Source: Clostridium aceticum (GTDB taxonomy: Bacteria; Bacillota; Clostridia; Peptostreptococcales; Natronincolaceae). Taken from it: a DNA stretch of 64,000 bases. Made by a program: the position numbers and the translations under genes. The notes beneath the pieces are model-generated. The model did not search any database. It was given only the letters and a program-made list of their open reading frames with translations, and had not been told where the DNA came from. This document shows, one piece after another, positions 16,812 through 25,862 of this stretch (its first letter is position 1; the number at the start of each line of letters is the position of its first letter). The stretch is taken from assembly GCF_001042715.1 (NCBI RefSeq), contig NZ_CP009687.1, positions 434,001-498,000 on the forward strand, written 5' to 3'.

Positions 16812-16862
16812 AGTCTTAATTCTAAAAGAGAAAGATAACAAATTAAAGAGGGGGAAATGTAA

Positions 16863-18200
16863 ATGAATAGTTCTAAAGTAAGAATTGGGGTTAATGAAAA
16901 GCTTACTGTTCAGCAGTCACTTTTTTATGGTATGCAATCGTTATTAGCATGTAACTTATTTTTAGGTCCTTTTGTGCTTATTGGTGTTTTCCAAATGGAG
17001 GTTTCGCTTGCAGCTGCTTTCATTGGAATGACTTTCTTGGCTTGTGGTATTGCAACAATTATTCAAGCGGGCTTCTTTCTTAAGATGCAGGTAATACAAG
17101 GAATGTCTTTTGCAACATTTGGGGCAGTAATTGCGGTGGTGATGGGAGCAGATTTTGCTACCCTTGTGGGAGCACTAATGGTGACCTCAATTATGATTGT
17201 TTTACTTGGTTATTTTAGACTCTTCAGTAAATTCGTCAGAAAATTCATTCCAGGATTAGTAGCTGGAACGGTTATCGTTGTTATAGGTATTTCATTGATG
17301 CCAATTACCTTCACTTCTATATTAGATCTTCCAGGTTCACCCGGCGTTAACTTCTTGATAGCAGGAGTTACATTTTTCTCCTTGTTATTTTTTATGCGAT
17401 TAGGTAGATCAGAAAACACACTAAGTAAAGCCCTTAATATTGGAGGGGTAATTTACGCTATGGCAATTGGAACATTTGTTGCGTCCTTCTTCGGGCAAGT
17501 AGATCTAACACCTGTAGTAAGTGCCCCTTGGTTCGCTATTCCTAGGCTTTTCCCCTTTGGAGCTCCAAAGTTTGAAATTGGTTCAATTATGGTGTTTGCC
17601 GTAATTATGATAATAAGTATGGTTGAGTCCATCGGTACTTGGTTTACGATTACTGAGATGAGCGATGACGCGGTAGATGATGAGAGAATGGATAGAGGGG
17701 TAATAGGTGAAGGTCTTGGCGTATTGATTGGATCGTTAGTTGGGGGTTTACCTGTTAGTAGTTATGCTTCCAATACAGGAGTTCTAGTAGTTACTAAGGT
17801 ATTTAGCCGATATGCTGCTATTGCTGCTGGTGTTGTAGCTGTTATTTTAGCCTTTAGCCCTAAGCTTATGTATCTAATGGCGATTATCCCTTCTTCGGTA
17901 GTATGGGGAGTATACGGAATCGTTTGCATTGCTATTCTTATGAGTGGATTTAATAGTATTAAAAATTACCCAATTACGGAGAGAAATAATTTAGTTGTAG
18001 GTATTTCAGTTTTAGCAACAATAGGTGCAGGGCTTCTACCTGCTGCGGTTACTAATGCAATGCCTGGAATAATTGGTTACTTATTCCAAGCTTCTATCGC
18101 TATTGGTTGTATAACTGCAGTTGTTGCAAATTTAGTGCTTCCAGAGAATACTGAAGATAGGATAGCTGTAAATCCTATAACAGATGTAAATAATTCTTAA
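16863..18200 (+). CDS. NCS2-family (nucleobase/ascorbate-type) permease
   Basis: A 445-residue membrane protein with 12-14 helices of the NCS2 (UraA/XanQ, SLC23) family. The helix-3 QGMSFATFGA stretch and the helix-10 signature SNTGVLVVTK (family pattern QNxGxxxxT-R/K) are visible. The family imports xanthine, uric acid, uracil or ascorbate with protons or sodium. The signature Gln is replaced by Ser, so the substrate may differ. The ATG follows GAGGGGGAAATGTAA. It lies between the corrinoid methyltransferase genes and a chemoreceptor, so it may import the pathway's substrate. Confidence 0.82.
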   Translation: MNSSKVRIGVNEKLTVQQSLFYGMQSLLACNLFLGPFVLIGVFQMEVSLAAAFIGMTFLACGIATIIQAGFFLKMQVIQGMSFATFGAVIAVVMGADFATLVGALMVTSIMIVLLGYFRLFSKFVRKFIPGLVAGTVIVVIGISLMPITFTSILDLPGSPGVNFLIAGVTFFSLLFFMRLGRSENTLSKALNIGGVIYAMAIGTFVASFFGQVDLTPVVSAPWFAIPRLFPFGAPKFEIGSIMVFAVIMIISMVESIGTWFTITEMSDDAVDDERMDRGVIGEGLGVLIGSLVGGLPVSSYASNTGVLVVTKVFSRYAAIAAGVVAVILAFSPKLMYLMAIIPSSVVWGVYGIVCIAILMSGFNSIKNYPITERNNLVVGISVLATIGAGLLPAAVTNAMPGIIGYLFQASIAIGCITAVVANLVLPENTEDRIAVNPITDVNNS

Positions 18201-18555
18201 AGTTTATCTCTTAAATAAAGTCCTCATAAATTGCTATTTATTAATCTTAAAATGTGAGTTGTAGGATGGGGAGAAAACCCAAAAGTTTCTCTGGTTATAT
18301 AGGTAAAAGGGAAAATAGCTCTAAGCATGGAATAAACTAGTAGATACAGGGAGTTACTCTAACCGGAACCCCCTGTATCTTTTTTTCTATCTATTTTAAA
18401 GCTGTTTTTCGCGGACTATAGCTGGATTCATTGTATTTTTCTTAAGAAAACCTAAAAGATCAGCAGCACAGAAAGTACTTTTAATATTATGATACAAGCA
18501 GCTGCTGTAGATGTTGAGATGAATAAAAAATAATGAAACATTTAGGGAGGCTATT
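18201..18555. other. Intergenic stretch with one terminator
   Basis: Apart from the terminator at 18343-18386 and one TGATACAA half-site at about 18489-18496, I see no gene, riboswitch or repeat in this 355-bp gap. Confidence 0.6.
18343..18386 (+). terminator. Terminator after the NCS2 permease
   Basis: GATACAGGG (18343-18351) pairs with CCCTGTATC (18371-18379) and is followed by a T7 run. Confidence 0.85.
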
Positions 18556-19392
18556 ATGATGAAGAAGGAGAATCAGCAGAAAATATTAGATCATTTTATT
18601 TATTTGACCTCTTATTTATCCTATTTTTTTGATGAAGATATTATTGTTGGCGTAACAGACAGAGAAAAATTTATACATCAGACTAAAAACAAAAACATTC
18701 CCGTCAGTGTGAATGAAGGAGATTTGATTACAGAAGGGGATGGTATGTATGAAGCAATACAATCTGGCAAACTTTTTTCTGTGATAGTTCCGAAGGAAAA
18801 GTTCGGCACTGCCTTTAGGTCCACAGCAGTACCTATTCGAGGTGAAGAGGGGGCTATTATTGGGGCCTTTGGTATAGGCAGAAGTTTGGAAAAACAGTTG
18901 AAAATGTCGATGTTAGCAGAAAACCTTGCTGCCTCCCTACACCAAATAGCTTTTGCTGTTAATGCAATTTCCTCAGGGGCTCAAGATATAGCGGCAACTA
19001 ACTCCACTATGGTAGAGATGACAAATGAAACCTGTGAGACAACGAAAAAAACAGATGAAATTATTAGATTTGTAAATAATATTGCTAGTCAAACTAATTT
19101 ATTAGGTTTAAATGCAGCCATTGAAGCTGCAAGAGCAGGAAAGAGCGGCAAAGGTTTTGCTGTTGTGGCAGAGGAAATCAGAAAACTATCTAGTTTAAGT
19201 AGTGAATCTATAGAAAAGATTGATGTTGTTTTATTGAGGGTGAGAGAATCGGTAGAAAAGATACTACATAATATGAAGCAATCAGAGGGTATTTTTCAAG
19301 AACAAGCAGCTGCATTAGAGGAAATAACAGCAACAATAGAGGAGCTAGATGCCTCGGCTAAAGTTCTTGAAGAAATGGCTAAAGTTTTTTAG
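18556..19392 (+). CDS. Soluble methyl-accepting chemotaxis-type protein
   Basis: A 278-residue protein without transmembrane helices. Residues about 1-125 form a small sensory domain (GVTDREKFIHQ, AIQSGK, RSTAVPIRGEEGAIIGAFGIGRS). Residues about 130-278 form a shortened chemoreceptor signalling helix pair with the hairpin tip IASQTNLLGLNAAIEAARAG and AVVAEEIRKLS. It probably senses an intracellular compound and signals to CheA. The start is ATG 18556 (a second ATG follows) behind GGGAGG. Its place between the two sigma-54 units suggests taxis linked to the substrate of this pathway. Confidence 0.85.
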   Translation: MMKKENQQKILDHFIYLTSYLSYFFDEDIIVGVTDREKFIHQTKNKNIPVSVNEGDLITEGDGMYEAIQSGKLFSVIVPKEKFGTAFRSTAVPIRGEEGAIIGAFGIGRSLEKQLKMSMLAENLAASLHQIAFAVNAISSGAQDIAATNSTMVEMTNETCETTKKTDEIIRFVNNIASQTNLLGLNAAIEAARAGKSGKGFAVVAEEIRKLSSLSSESIEKIDVVLLRVRESVEKILHNMKQSEGIFQEQAAALEEITATIEELDASAKVLEEMAKVF

Positions 19393-19481
19393 GTTTTTGC
19401 GATACAAAACAACATCACAACGATACAAAAATGAATCAAAAGAAAAACCACACTAAAGTGTACTTTTACTTTTATAAGCTT

Positions 19482-19511
19482 AAATATTGATACAAATTTG
19501 TATCAATATTT
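19482..19511 (+). promoter_or_regulatory. Palindrome: sigma-54 activator site and/or terminator
   Basis: A perfect 30-bp palindrome with 15-bp arms (AAATATTGATACAAA and its complement) contains TGATAC-AAATTT-GTATCA at 19488-19505. This is the same arrangement as at 13350. It lies about 170 bp before the -12 element at 19667. The following TTTTCTTTT could also make it the terminator of the chemoreceptor gene. Confidence 0.65.
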
Positions 19512-19653
19512 TTCTTTTATTAAGAAAACAGTATCCTCTAGCATTAATTTCACAGAAGGTTTACATGAGCATTTTAAATAAGTTAATAAAGAAATCCAGT
19601 GTTTTCAAGGCTCTGTTAATTGAAATGCAAAAAAAACTTATATTAATAAAATT

Positions 19654-19670
19654 TGGCATAGAGATTGCTT
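19654..19670 (+). promoter_or_regulatory. Sigma-54 (-24/-12) promoter of the CoA-transferase operon
   Basis: TGGCATAGAGATTGCTT has GG (19655-19656) and GC (19667-19668) separated by 10 bases. It lies about 62 bp before the CoA-transferase start at 19732. Confidence 0.82.
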
Positions 19671-19731
19671 ATATAATAGGATAGGCAAGAGATGAGAGTA
19701 CAGACTATTGCAAAGGTGGTAGGTATGAGCC

Positions 19732-20385
19732 ATGAGTAAAGTAAAAAGTATGAATGAAGCAATGAGTTTAATCAAAGATGGTATGACCATCATGATTGGT
19801 GGATTTATGGGGATAGGTACGCCAGAAATTTTTATAGATGCAATGGTAGAAAAAGGGGTTAAAGATCTAACGATAATTGCCAACGATACAGGGCTGCCAG
19901 ATAAAGGGATAGGTAAGCTGATTGCAAAAAAACAGATTAAGAAGGTAATAGCCTCCCACATAGGACTAAACCCAGAGACTGGTAGACAAATGAACGCAAG
20001 AGAGTTAGAGGTAGAATTAGTGCCGCAAGGGACATTAGTAGAACAAATTCGATGTGGTGGTGCAGGTATAGGAGGCTTTTTAACTGAAACCGGAATAGGG
20101 ACGATTATAGAGGAGGGGAAAACAAAAATAAAAGTGGGCACGAAAGAATATCTTTTAGAACTGCCACTGAGGGCAGACCTGGCTCTCTTAAGGGGTTCTA
20201 TCGTAGATAAAATAGGGAATGTTTTTTATAATGGCTCCACAAGAAACTTTAACCCCTTAATGGCAACTGCTGCAGATATGGTATTGGTTGGTGCAGAGAA
20301 AATTGTTGAAGTAGGAGAGCTGGATCCCAATTATGTTATGACACCTAGTATTTTTGTAGACTACATTGTTGGGGGTGAAAAATAA
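19732..20385 (+). CDS. 3-oxoacid/butyrate-acetoacetate CoA-transferase subunit A
   Basis: A 217-residue alpha subunit of a class I CoA-transferase (AtoD/CtfA/ScoA type). It has the glycine-rich [13 protein letters not shown] near the start and the [11 protein letters not shown] and GVGT-type segments. With subunit B it moves CoA between a carboxylic acid and acetyl-, butyryl- or acetoacetyl-CoA. Start ATG 19732 follows AAGGTGGT. It overlaps the next gene by one base (TAATG). As first gene after the sigma-54 promoter it should activate the acid substrate or recycle acetoacetate made by the BKACE enzyme downstream. Confidence 0.9.
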   Translation: MSKVKSMNEAMSLIKDGMTIMIGGFMGIGTPEIFIDAMVEKGVKDLTIIANDTGLPDKGIGKLIAKKQIKKVIASHIGLNPETGRQMNARELEVELVPQGTLVEQIRCGGAGIGGFLTETGIGTIIEEGKTKIKVGTKEYLLELPLRADLALLRGSIVDKIGNVFYNGSTRNFNPLMATAADMVLVGAEKIVEVGELDPNYVMTPSIFVDYIVGGEK

Positions 20386-21044
20386 TGGAGGCAAATATAG
20401 CAAAAAAAATGATTGCAAAAAGAATTGCCAAAGAGTTGAAGGACGGAGATGTGGTAAATTTAGGCATCGGACTTCCCACCATGGTGGCAGACTATATCCC
20501 TGAAGGCATTCATGTAACTTTGCAGTCTGAAAACGGTTTTGTAGGTTTAGGCACAGCTGCTGAAGTTGGAAAAGAAGATAAAGATATTGTTAATGCAGGG
20601 GCCCAGTATGTGACCGTAAAAAAAGGAGCGGCTTTCTTTGATAGTGCAACATCTTTTGGGATTATCCGTGGTGGGCATGTAGACGCCACAGTGCTGGGGG
20701 CTTTAGAGGTGGATCAAAAAGGAAATTTAGCAAATTTTATGATCCCAGGAAAAATGGTTCCCGGTATGGGTGGGGCTATGGACTTGGTAAGTGGAGCAAA
20801 GAAAGTAATTATTGCTATGCTTCACACTGCTAAAGGAGAGGCAAAGATCTTAAAAGAATGTAAGTTGCCTCTTACAGCTGTAGGGCAGGTAAATCTTATT
20901 GTTACAGAACTAGCGGTGATGGAAGTGAGTCCTGAGGGTCTTTTATTAAAGGAAATTGCTCCTGATATTACTGTAGAAGATGTTTTAAAAGCAACTGAAG
21001 CAGATCTAATCATTAGCGATGATTTAAAGGTTATGGAATTATAA
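20385..21044 (+). CDS. 3-oxoacid/butyrate-acetoacetate CoA-transferase subunit B
   Basis: A 219-residue beta subunit of the same class I CoA-transferase. The catalytic glutamate is in the conserved SENGFVGLG segment (about residue 46). [16 protein letters not shown] and [15 protein letters not shown] are further family marks. Length matches CtfB/AtoA. It is translationally coupled to subunit A. Confidence 0.92.
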   Translation: MEANIAKKMIAKRIAKELKDGDVVNLGIGLPTMVADYIPEGIHVTLQSENGFVGLGTAAEVGKEDKDIVNAGAQYVTVKKGAAFFDSATSFGIIRGGHVDATVLGALEVDQKGNLANFMIPGKMVPGMGGAMDLVSGAKKVIIAMLHTAKGEAKILKECKLPLTAVGQVNLIVTELAVMEVSPEGLLLKEIAPDITVEDVLKATEADLIISDDLKVMEL

Positions 21045-21069
21045 AAGTTATTGAGAGGAGGTGAAGTTT

Positions 21070-21417
21070 ATGAAGAAGGTGGCATTTGAAGATGTTAAAC
21101 CTTATAAGGCACCATTGCATTTTGATGTATCTACTTTAAAATTACATGGCTTAGAAGAAACTGGAGCCTCTAAGTTTTGGATGGGTGTTTCACACTTTCT
21201 CCCTGGTGGTGGAGCAGAGTACGCCTATGAGGATTCTCCCACAGAGAAGATCTATGTTGTTTTAGAAGGAGAAGTTGTTGTTAAATCAAAACAAGAAAAA
21301 TTTGTGTTGAAAAAATGGGATTCTATTTTTATAGGACCTAATGAGGGAAGAGAGATTATTAATGAAACCAATATGCCGGCAACTATGTTGGTAGTGGTTA
21401 ATTATCCTGAAGTATAG
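21070..21417 (+). CDS. Single-domain cupin protein
   Basis: A 115-residue protein with one cupin barrel: AYEDSPTEKIYVVLEGEVVV forms motif 1, and KWDSIFIGPNEGREIINET motif 2. The usual metal histidines are mostly missing (motif 1 has Glu, motif 2 has Asn/Glu), so it may be non-metal or only substrate-binding. ATG 21070 has GAGGAGG 7 bp upstream; the GTG at 21061 lies inside that site. It sits inside the catabolic operon. A role as isomerase, binding protein or regulator cannot be decided. Confidence 0.75.
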   Translation: MKKVAFEDVKPYKAPLHFDVSTLKLHGLEETGASKFWMGVSHFLPGGGAEYAYEDSPTEKIYVVLEGEVVVKSKQEKFVLKKWDSIFIGPNEGREIINETNMPATMLVVVNYPEV

Positions 21418-21432
21418 ATAAGGGGGGTATTT

Positions 21433-22221
21433 ATGAAGGTAATGAACAATACAGAAATCAAAAACATGTTTAGCCTAGAGGGAAAGGTTGCTATCGTTAC
21501 AGGTGGCGCTGGGTCATTAGGAGAAGGGGTGGCAACAGGACTTGCCCTTCATGGAGCAGATATTGTTGTAACTGGTAGAACTTTAGAAACCCTTCAAGAA
21601 ACTGTAAAAAAGGTAGAGGCAGTAGGTAAACGTGCGTTAGCAGTGGTTTGTGATGTTACTAAGGAAGAACAAGTGAAGGAAATGGTGCAAAAAACCTTAG
21701 ATGCCTTCGGTAAAATAGATATTTTAGTTACAGTTGCTGGCATTGCAAAGAGGTTTCCAGCAGAAGAATTCCCAGTAGATGCTTTTGAGCAAGTAATGGA
21801 CATCAATGTAACAGGAACCTTTATTCCTTGTAAAATCGTAGGAAATGTCATGAAGGAACAGGGTTATGGAAAAATTATTACAGTTTCTTCTGTAAGGGCT
21901 TTTGCAGGACATCCAGGAGGATACGCAGCCTATGGCACAAGTAAAGGAGCTGTATCTTTACTAACAAAGCAGTTAGCTACTGAATGGGCAAAATACAATA
22001 TTAATGTAAATTCTGTTGCACCAACAATTTTCTGGACACCTCTTACACAAGAAGTACTAGAGGATGAAAAATTAAAGAAAATTTTCTTAGATAGAATCCC
22101 TATGGGAAGAGCTGCATTGGTTCAAGATATGGTGGGTTCCACAGTATACCTTGCTTCAGCAGCGGCAGACTTCATTACAGGGCAAGTAATTTATGTAGAT
22201 GGCGGCTGTACCGCAGGCTAA
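21433..22221 (+). CDS. Short-chain dehydrogenase/reductase
   Basis: A 262-residue classical SDR. The nucleotide motif TGGAGSLGEGVA lies near residue 23, followed by the CDVTKEE acidic region. TVAGIAK stands where NNAG is usual, and the catalytic Ser/Tyr/Lys set is ITVSSVRAF and YAAYGTSKGA. The C-terminal VDGGCTAG is typical. Closest in look to gluconate 5-dehydrogenase or 3-oxoacyl reductase types. It probably oxidises or reduces a hydroxyl/keto group of the pathway intermediate with NAD(P). It is 15 bp from the cupin gene and 15 bp from the next dehydrogenase. Confidence 0.88.
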   Translation: MKVMNNTEIKNMFSLEGKVAIVTGGAGSLGEGVATGLALHGADIVVTGRTLETLQETVKKVEAVGKRALAVVCDVTKEEQVKEMVQKTLDAFGKIDILVTVAGIAKRFPAEEFPVDAFEQVMDINVTGTFIPCKIVGNVMKEQGYGKIITVSSVRAFAGHPGGYAAYGTSKGAVSLLTKQLATEWAKYNINVNSVAPTIFWTPLTQEVLEDEKLKKIFLDRIPMGRAALVQDMVGSTVYLASAAADFITGQVIYVDGGCTAG

Positions 22222-22236
22222 AAGGGAGGCATCATT

Positions 22237-23175
22237 GTGGAGAAAAAAGTATTTAAAAACATCACTATTTTTGGTACGGGAATGATGGGAAGCGGCATCG
22301 CTCTGATTTTTGCGGTAAAAGGATGCTTCAAAGTCACCATTTTCTCAAGAAGGGGAATGGCCTCTGGTGTGTTGGAAACCATTGAATCAAGTCTAAACAC
22401 ATTGGTAGAAAAGGGGATCCATACGAAGGAAGAGGTAAAAACTGCCTTATCCAATGTTACAGTTGTTGATAACATGGAGATTGCCGCTAAGGATGCTGAC
22501 TTTATTATAGAATGTATTCCTGAAGACATGGAACTAAAACAAAACTTATTTAAGGATCTGGATCAACTTTGTAGACCGGATACCATTTTTGCTACCAATA
22601 CATCTGTAATGAGCATTACAGAGATTGCTGAAAAAACCAAAAACAAGGCAAGGGTAATAGGAACGCATTTCTGGAATCCTCCATACCTTATTCCGTTGGT
22701 GGAAGTAATCAAAGCAGAAGAAACATCTGAGGAAGTGGTAGAACAAACCATGGATTTAATGAACATTATTGGCAAGCATCCCATCAAGGTAAATAAAGAT
22801 GTACCTGGATTTGTTGCCAACAGATTACAACATGCCCTTTGGAGAGAAGCTATCTCCATTGTAGAAAGAGGCATAGCAGATGCTAAAACAGTGGACGAAG
22901 CCTTGAAATTTGGACCAGGCTTAAGACTACCGATTTTAGCACCAATGGAGAATGCTGATATGGTAGGACTAGACTTAACCTTGTCTATTCACAGCTATAT
23001 TTTAAAATATCTTGAAGATTCTCATGAACCTTCTCCACTATTAAAGGAAAAGGTTGCAAAAGGAGAACTGGGCTTTAAGACAGGAAAAGGCTTTCAAGAA
23101 TGGACACCAGAAGAAGCCACAGCTTCTAAAAAGCAGTTGGCAGAGTACCTAGTAAAGGTCTTATATAACAAATAA
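22237..23175 (+). CDS. 3-hydroxyacyl-CoA dehydrogenase family protein
   Basis: A 312-residue dehydrogenase of the 3-hydroxybutyryl-CoA / L-carnitine dehydrogenase family. It has the NAD motif FGTGMMGSGIA (about 11-21), ECIPEDMELKQ, the catalytic THFWNPPYLIPLVEVI region, VPGFVANRLQHALWREA, and the family end ELGFKTGKGFQEW. HWNPPYLIPLVEV and ALWREA resemble carnitine dehydrogenase as much as acyl-CoA enzymes. The substrate may be a 3-hydroxy acid rather than its CoA ester. Starts at GTG 22237 after AAGGGAGG. Together with BKACE downstream, a 3-hydroxy acid to 3-keto acid step followed by cleavage is a reasonable reading. Confidence 0.85.
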   Translation: MEKKVFKNITIFGTGMMGSGIALIFAVKGCFKVTIFSRRGMASGVLETIESSLNTLVEKGIHTKEEVKTALSNVTVVDNMEIAAKDADFIIECIPEDMELKQNLFKDLDQLCRPDTIFATNTSVMSITEIAEKTKNKARVIGTHFWNPPYLIPLVEVIKAEETSEEVVEQTMDLMNIIGKHPIKVNKDVPGFVANRLQHALWREAISIVERGIADAKTVDEALKFGPGLRLPILAPMENADMVGLDLTLSIHSYILKYLEDSHEPSPLLKEKVAKGELGFKTGKGFQEWTPEEATASKKQLAEYLVKVLYNK

Positions 23176-23185
23176 ATTTAAATCA

Positions 23186-23346
23186 TTAGCGTTAACTTAA
23201 GCCATAATTTGTCATCCTGAGTGGAGCAAAGCGGAGTCGAAGGATCGTAGTGTTAGTAAAATTCTTGGCTACTCCAAGATCCTTCGCTACCCTCAGGATG
23301 ACAGTTCAAGAGAACTTTGGTGATAATTGTACTAAGTTAACGCCTA
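23186..23346. repeat. MITE-like repeat, family A, copy 3 (full length, inside operon)
   Basis: Full-length copy with the same ends and hairpin as copy 1, differing from it at only a few bases (for example GGATCG for GGATCT). It separates the 3-hydroxyacyl-CoA dehydrogenase gene from the cyclase gene. Confidence 0.9.
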
Positions 23347-23383
23347 TGAAATTTAAATTAAACATTTTAGGAGGTTATTAACA

Positions 23384-24322
23384 ATGGGAAAGAAAGTATT
23401 AGTAGATTTAAGTCATCCGTTCCATGCGGATATACCTGTATGGCCTTATTTTGCAAAGCCTAAAATAGATACAATGCACAACCTTGCAAAAAGCGGCGTG
23501 TTAACACAAAAAATAGATGTTGTTATGCACTGCGGTACACATGCGGATGCACCCCGACATGTTATGGAATACGAGTTTAATGGTAAGCGTGCACGTTACA
23601 CCCATGAAATGCCTTTAGATGCCTATTATGGTGATGCGGTTTGTCTTGATGTTCGTGTTGAAAACTGGGGATTGATCAAAGCTTCACATCTTTATGATGC
23701 TTGCGAACGTGCAAATATCAAACCGGAAGAATTAAAAGGAATGGTTGTTTGTATCAGGACAGGTATGCACTTAAAGTTTGATGATACAAAAGAATATTAT
23801 CATTATTCCTGTGGAACCGGTAGAGAAGCAGGAGAATGGTTTGCAAAGTACCAACCAAAATGTGTAGCTATGGACATGCAAGCCCTTGATCATCCTCTAC
23901 ACACAACCATGGGCAAGAATGGTGGTTACGTTGCAATGAACCTTATTGGTAATTCTGGTAAACCGATCACTGAAGAATACATCGAAAAATTTGGTATTGA
24001 AACCTATGCAGAATTTAACAAGGAAACTTATATTAATACATTTGGTTTAGAAAAATACATGGAAGCCTATGGAAAACTTGAAAATCATGGTCTTGAGGGA
24101 ACTTGGGAGCCATGCCATAAGCTTATGATGGGTAATGGTATCGTAGGTGTAGAAAACCTTGGTGGTGACCTTGACAAAGTTGTGGGAAAACGCTTTAAGT
24201 TCATGGCATTCCCAATTCGCTGGTGGTTAGGAGATGGATCAATGGTTCGCTGCGTTGCTGAAATCGATGAGGATGATCTAAATGATGTACCAGATAGAGA
24301 ATATAGATACGGTGGATTCTAA
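23384..24322 (+). CDS. Cyclase-family metal-dependent hydrolase
   Basis: A 312-residue member of the cyclase/kynurenine-formamidase-like family. The metal motif HCGTHADAPRH (about residues 48-58) follows LSHPFHADIPVWP at the start, and later comes AMDMQALDHPLHT. Family members hydrolyse amides, lactams or cyclic compounds (isatin hydrolase, kynurenine formamidase). At over 300 residues it is longer than the typical 210-260, with extra C-terminal sequence ending REYRYGGF. Ribosome site AGGAGG is 10 bp before ATG 23384. It may open a ring or split an amide at an early step of the pathway; the substrate is unknown. Confidence 0.82.
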   Translation: MGKKVLVDLSHPFHADIPVWPYFAKPKIDTMHNLAKSGVLTQKIDVVMHCGTHADAPRHVMEYEFNGKRARYTHEMPLDAYYGDAVCLDVRVENWGLIKASHLYDACERANIKPEELKGMVVCIRTGMHLKFDDTKEYYHYSCGTGREAGEWFAKYQPKCVAMDMQALDHPLHTTMGKNGGYVAMNLIGNSGKPITEEYIEKFGIETYAEFNKETYINTFGLEKYMEAYGKLENHGLEGTWEPCHKLMMGNGIVGVENLGGDLDKVVGKRFKFMAFPIRWWLGDGSMVRCVAEIDEDDLNDVPDREYRYGGF

Positions 24323-24362
24323 TACTGCTAAGTGATATAGATGTACCCTAAACTCTCTTGAT

Positions 24363-24535
24363 TTGTCATCCTGAGCATAGCGAAGGATCTTATTGTACTT
24401 AAACTAGACTGTAGCAAAGATATTCTTTTTGGGCACCTTTTAGGCATAAGATCCTTCGGTGGTACCTCCCTCAGGATGACAAAAATAGGACTTTCATAAC
24501 AATGACAAATTATGGAGTAAGTTAATGCTAATAGT
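24363..24535. repeat. MITE-like repeat, family A, copy 4 (diverged)
   Basis: The core arms TGTCATCCTGAG (24364-24375) and CTCAGGATGACA (24470-24481) are both kept, with GGATCTTA/TAAGATCC inside. The right end reads TAAGTTAATGCTAATAG. The left terminal repeat is not recognisable. It lies between the cyclase and thiolase genes. Confidence 0.8.
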
Positions 24536-24621
24536 TAGAAATGAATTGTTTAAGGGCAGTCATAGGTAGGATGATTCGTCAACATGGGATGCCCTTAGTA
24601 ATAGCTGCGAGGAGGATCAAA

Positions 24622-25800
24622 ATGAGGGAAATCGTAATTGTTGGTGCAGCTAGAACGCCAATCGGGAATTTTGGTGGCAGCCTTGCTAAGATGTCAGCAG
24701 TAGAGTTAGGTGTTATAGCTGCTAAAGAAGCAACAAAAAGAGCTGGTATCACTGGAGAGATGATTGATGAAGTGATCGTAGGGAATGTACTGTCGGCTGG
24801 ACTAGGACAAAATATAGCAAGACAGATTGCAATAAAAAGTGGGTTACCGGAAACAACCTCAGCAATGACTATTAATAAAGTTTGTGGTTCAGGACTTCGT
24901 GCTGTAAGTTTAGCAGCTCAAATCATCCAATCAGGAGATGCAGAAATTGTCTTAGCAGGAGGGACTGAGAGCATGAGCAATGCTCCCTACTTACTGGACC
25001 AAGCAAGATGGGGTAATAAAATGGGTCACAGCAATGTTATTGACTCCATAATCCAAGATGGGCTTTGGGACGCATATAACAACTATCATATGGGTATAAC
25101 CGCTGAAAATATCGCTGAAAAGTGGCAGATATCAAGAGAAGAACAGGATGAGTTTGCAGCTAAAAGCCAATCAAAGGCAGAGATGGCAGTAAAGGATGGA
25201 AATTTTAAAGAGGAAATTGTCCCTGTTGTTCTTCCACAGAAAAAGGGAGATCCCATCGTTTTTGATACGGATGAATACCCTAAGTTTGGTACTACAGTGG
25301 AAAGCTTAAAAAAATTAAAACCTGCTTTTAAAAAGGATGGAACGGTAACAGCAGGAAATGCTTCTGGTATTAATGATGGAGCCGCTATGTTGGTGGTAAT
25401 GTCTAAAGAGAAGGCAGAAGAACTAGGATTAAAGCCGCTTGCAAAAATCAAAGCCTATGCATCTGATGGACTAGATCCAAGCATTATGGGATATGGACCA
25501 GTACCAGCAACAAAAAAAGCCCTGAAAAAGGCAGGAATGACAGTAGATGATTTAGACTTGATCGAAGCCAACGAAGCCTTTGCAGCACAATCCTTAGCTG
25601 TGGCAAAGGACCTAGGATTAGATCCGTCTAAAATCAATGTAAACGGTGGAGCCATTGCTCTGGGGCATCCTATTGGGGCATCGGGGGCAAGGATTCTGGT
25701 AACGTTGCTCTATGAGATGAATAAAAGAGAGGCTAAAACAGGATTAGCAACCCTATGTATTGGTGGGGGAATGGGAACAGCCTTGATCGTGGAAAGATAA
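24622..25800 (+). CDS. Acetyl-CoA C-acetyltransferase (thiolase)
   Basis: A 392-residue thiolase II. The acylated Cys88 is in [35 protein letters not shown] (base His) and CIGGGMGTA (second Cys) complete the active site. It splits acetoacetyl-CoA into two acetyl-CoA in this degradative setting. The correct start is ATG 24622 ([15 protein letters not shown]) behind GCGAGGAGGA. An open frame reaches further upstream to 24541, but those 27 residues do not belong to the family. It lies after a repeat copy, possibly still in the same transcript. Confidence 0.93.
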   Translation: MREIVIVGAARTPIGNFGGSLAKMSAVELGVIAAKEATKRAGITGEMIDEVIVGNVLSAGLGQNIARQIAIKSGLPETTSAMTINKVCGSGLRAVSLAAQIIQSGDAEIVLAGGTESMSNAPYLLDQARWGNKMGHSNVIDSIIQDGLWDAYNNYHMGITAENIAEKWQISREEQDEFAAKSQSKAEMAVKDGNFKEEIVPVVLPQKKGDPIVFDTDEYPKFGTTVESLKKLKPAFKKDGTVTAGNASGINDGAAMLVVMSKEKAEELGLKPLAKIKAYASDGLDPSIMGYGPVPATKKALKKAGMTVDDLDLIEANEAFAAQSLAVAKDLGLDPSKINVNGGAIALGHPIGASGARILVTLLYEMNKREAKTGLATLCIGGGMGTALIVER

Positions 25801-25862
25801 CAACTTGCAAAGTAAAGAATATAACCACTTGTAAACTACATCGATAGAGAGAGGGAGAAATA

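Larger units (their letters stand above)
19393..19731. other. Control region before the CoA-transferase operon
   Basis: This gap holds two GATACAAAA half-sites (19401-19409 and 19422-19430), the perfect palindrome at 19482-19511 and the sigma-54 promoter at 19654. No gene is seen; open frames here have no ribosome site. Confidence 0.7.

Noticed and set aside
18489-18496. TGATACAA upstream of the chemoreceptor as a third activator site
   Set aside because: Only a half-site, with no GG-N10-GC promoter between it and the gene.
24541-24621. N-terminal extension of the thiolase gene to 24541
   Set aside because: The 27 extra residues match no thiolase, and the GAGGAGG ribosome site directly precedes ATG 24622.
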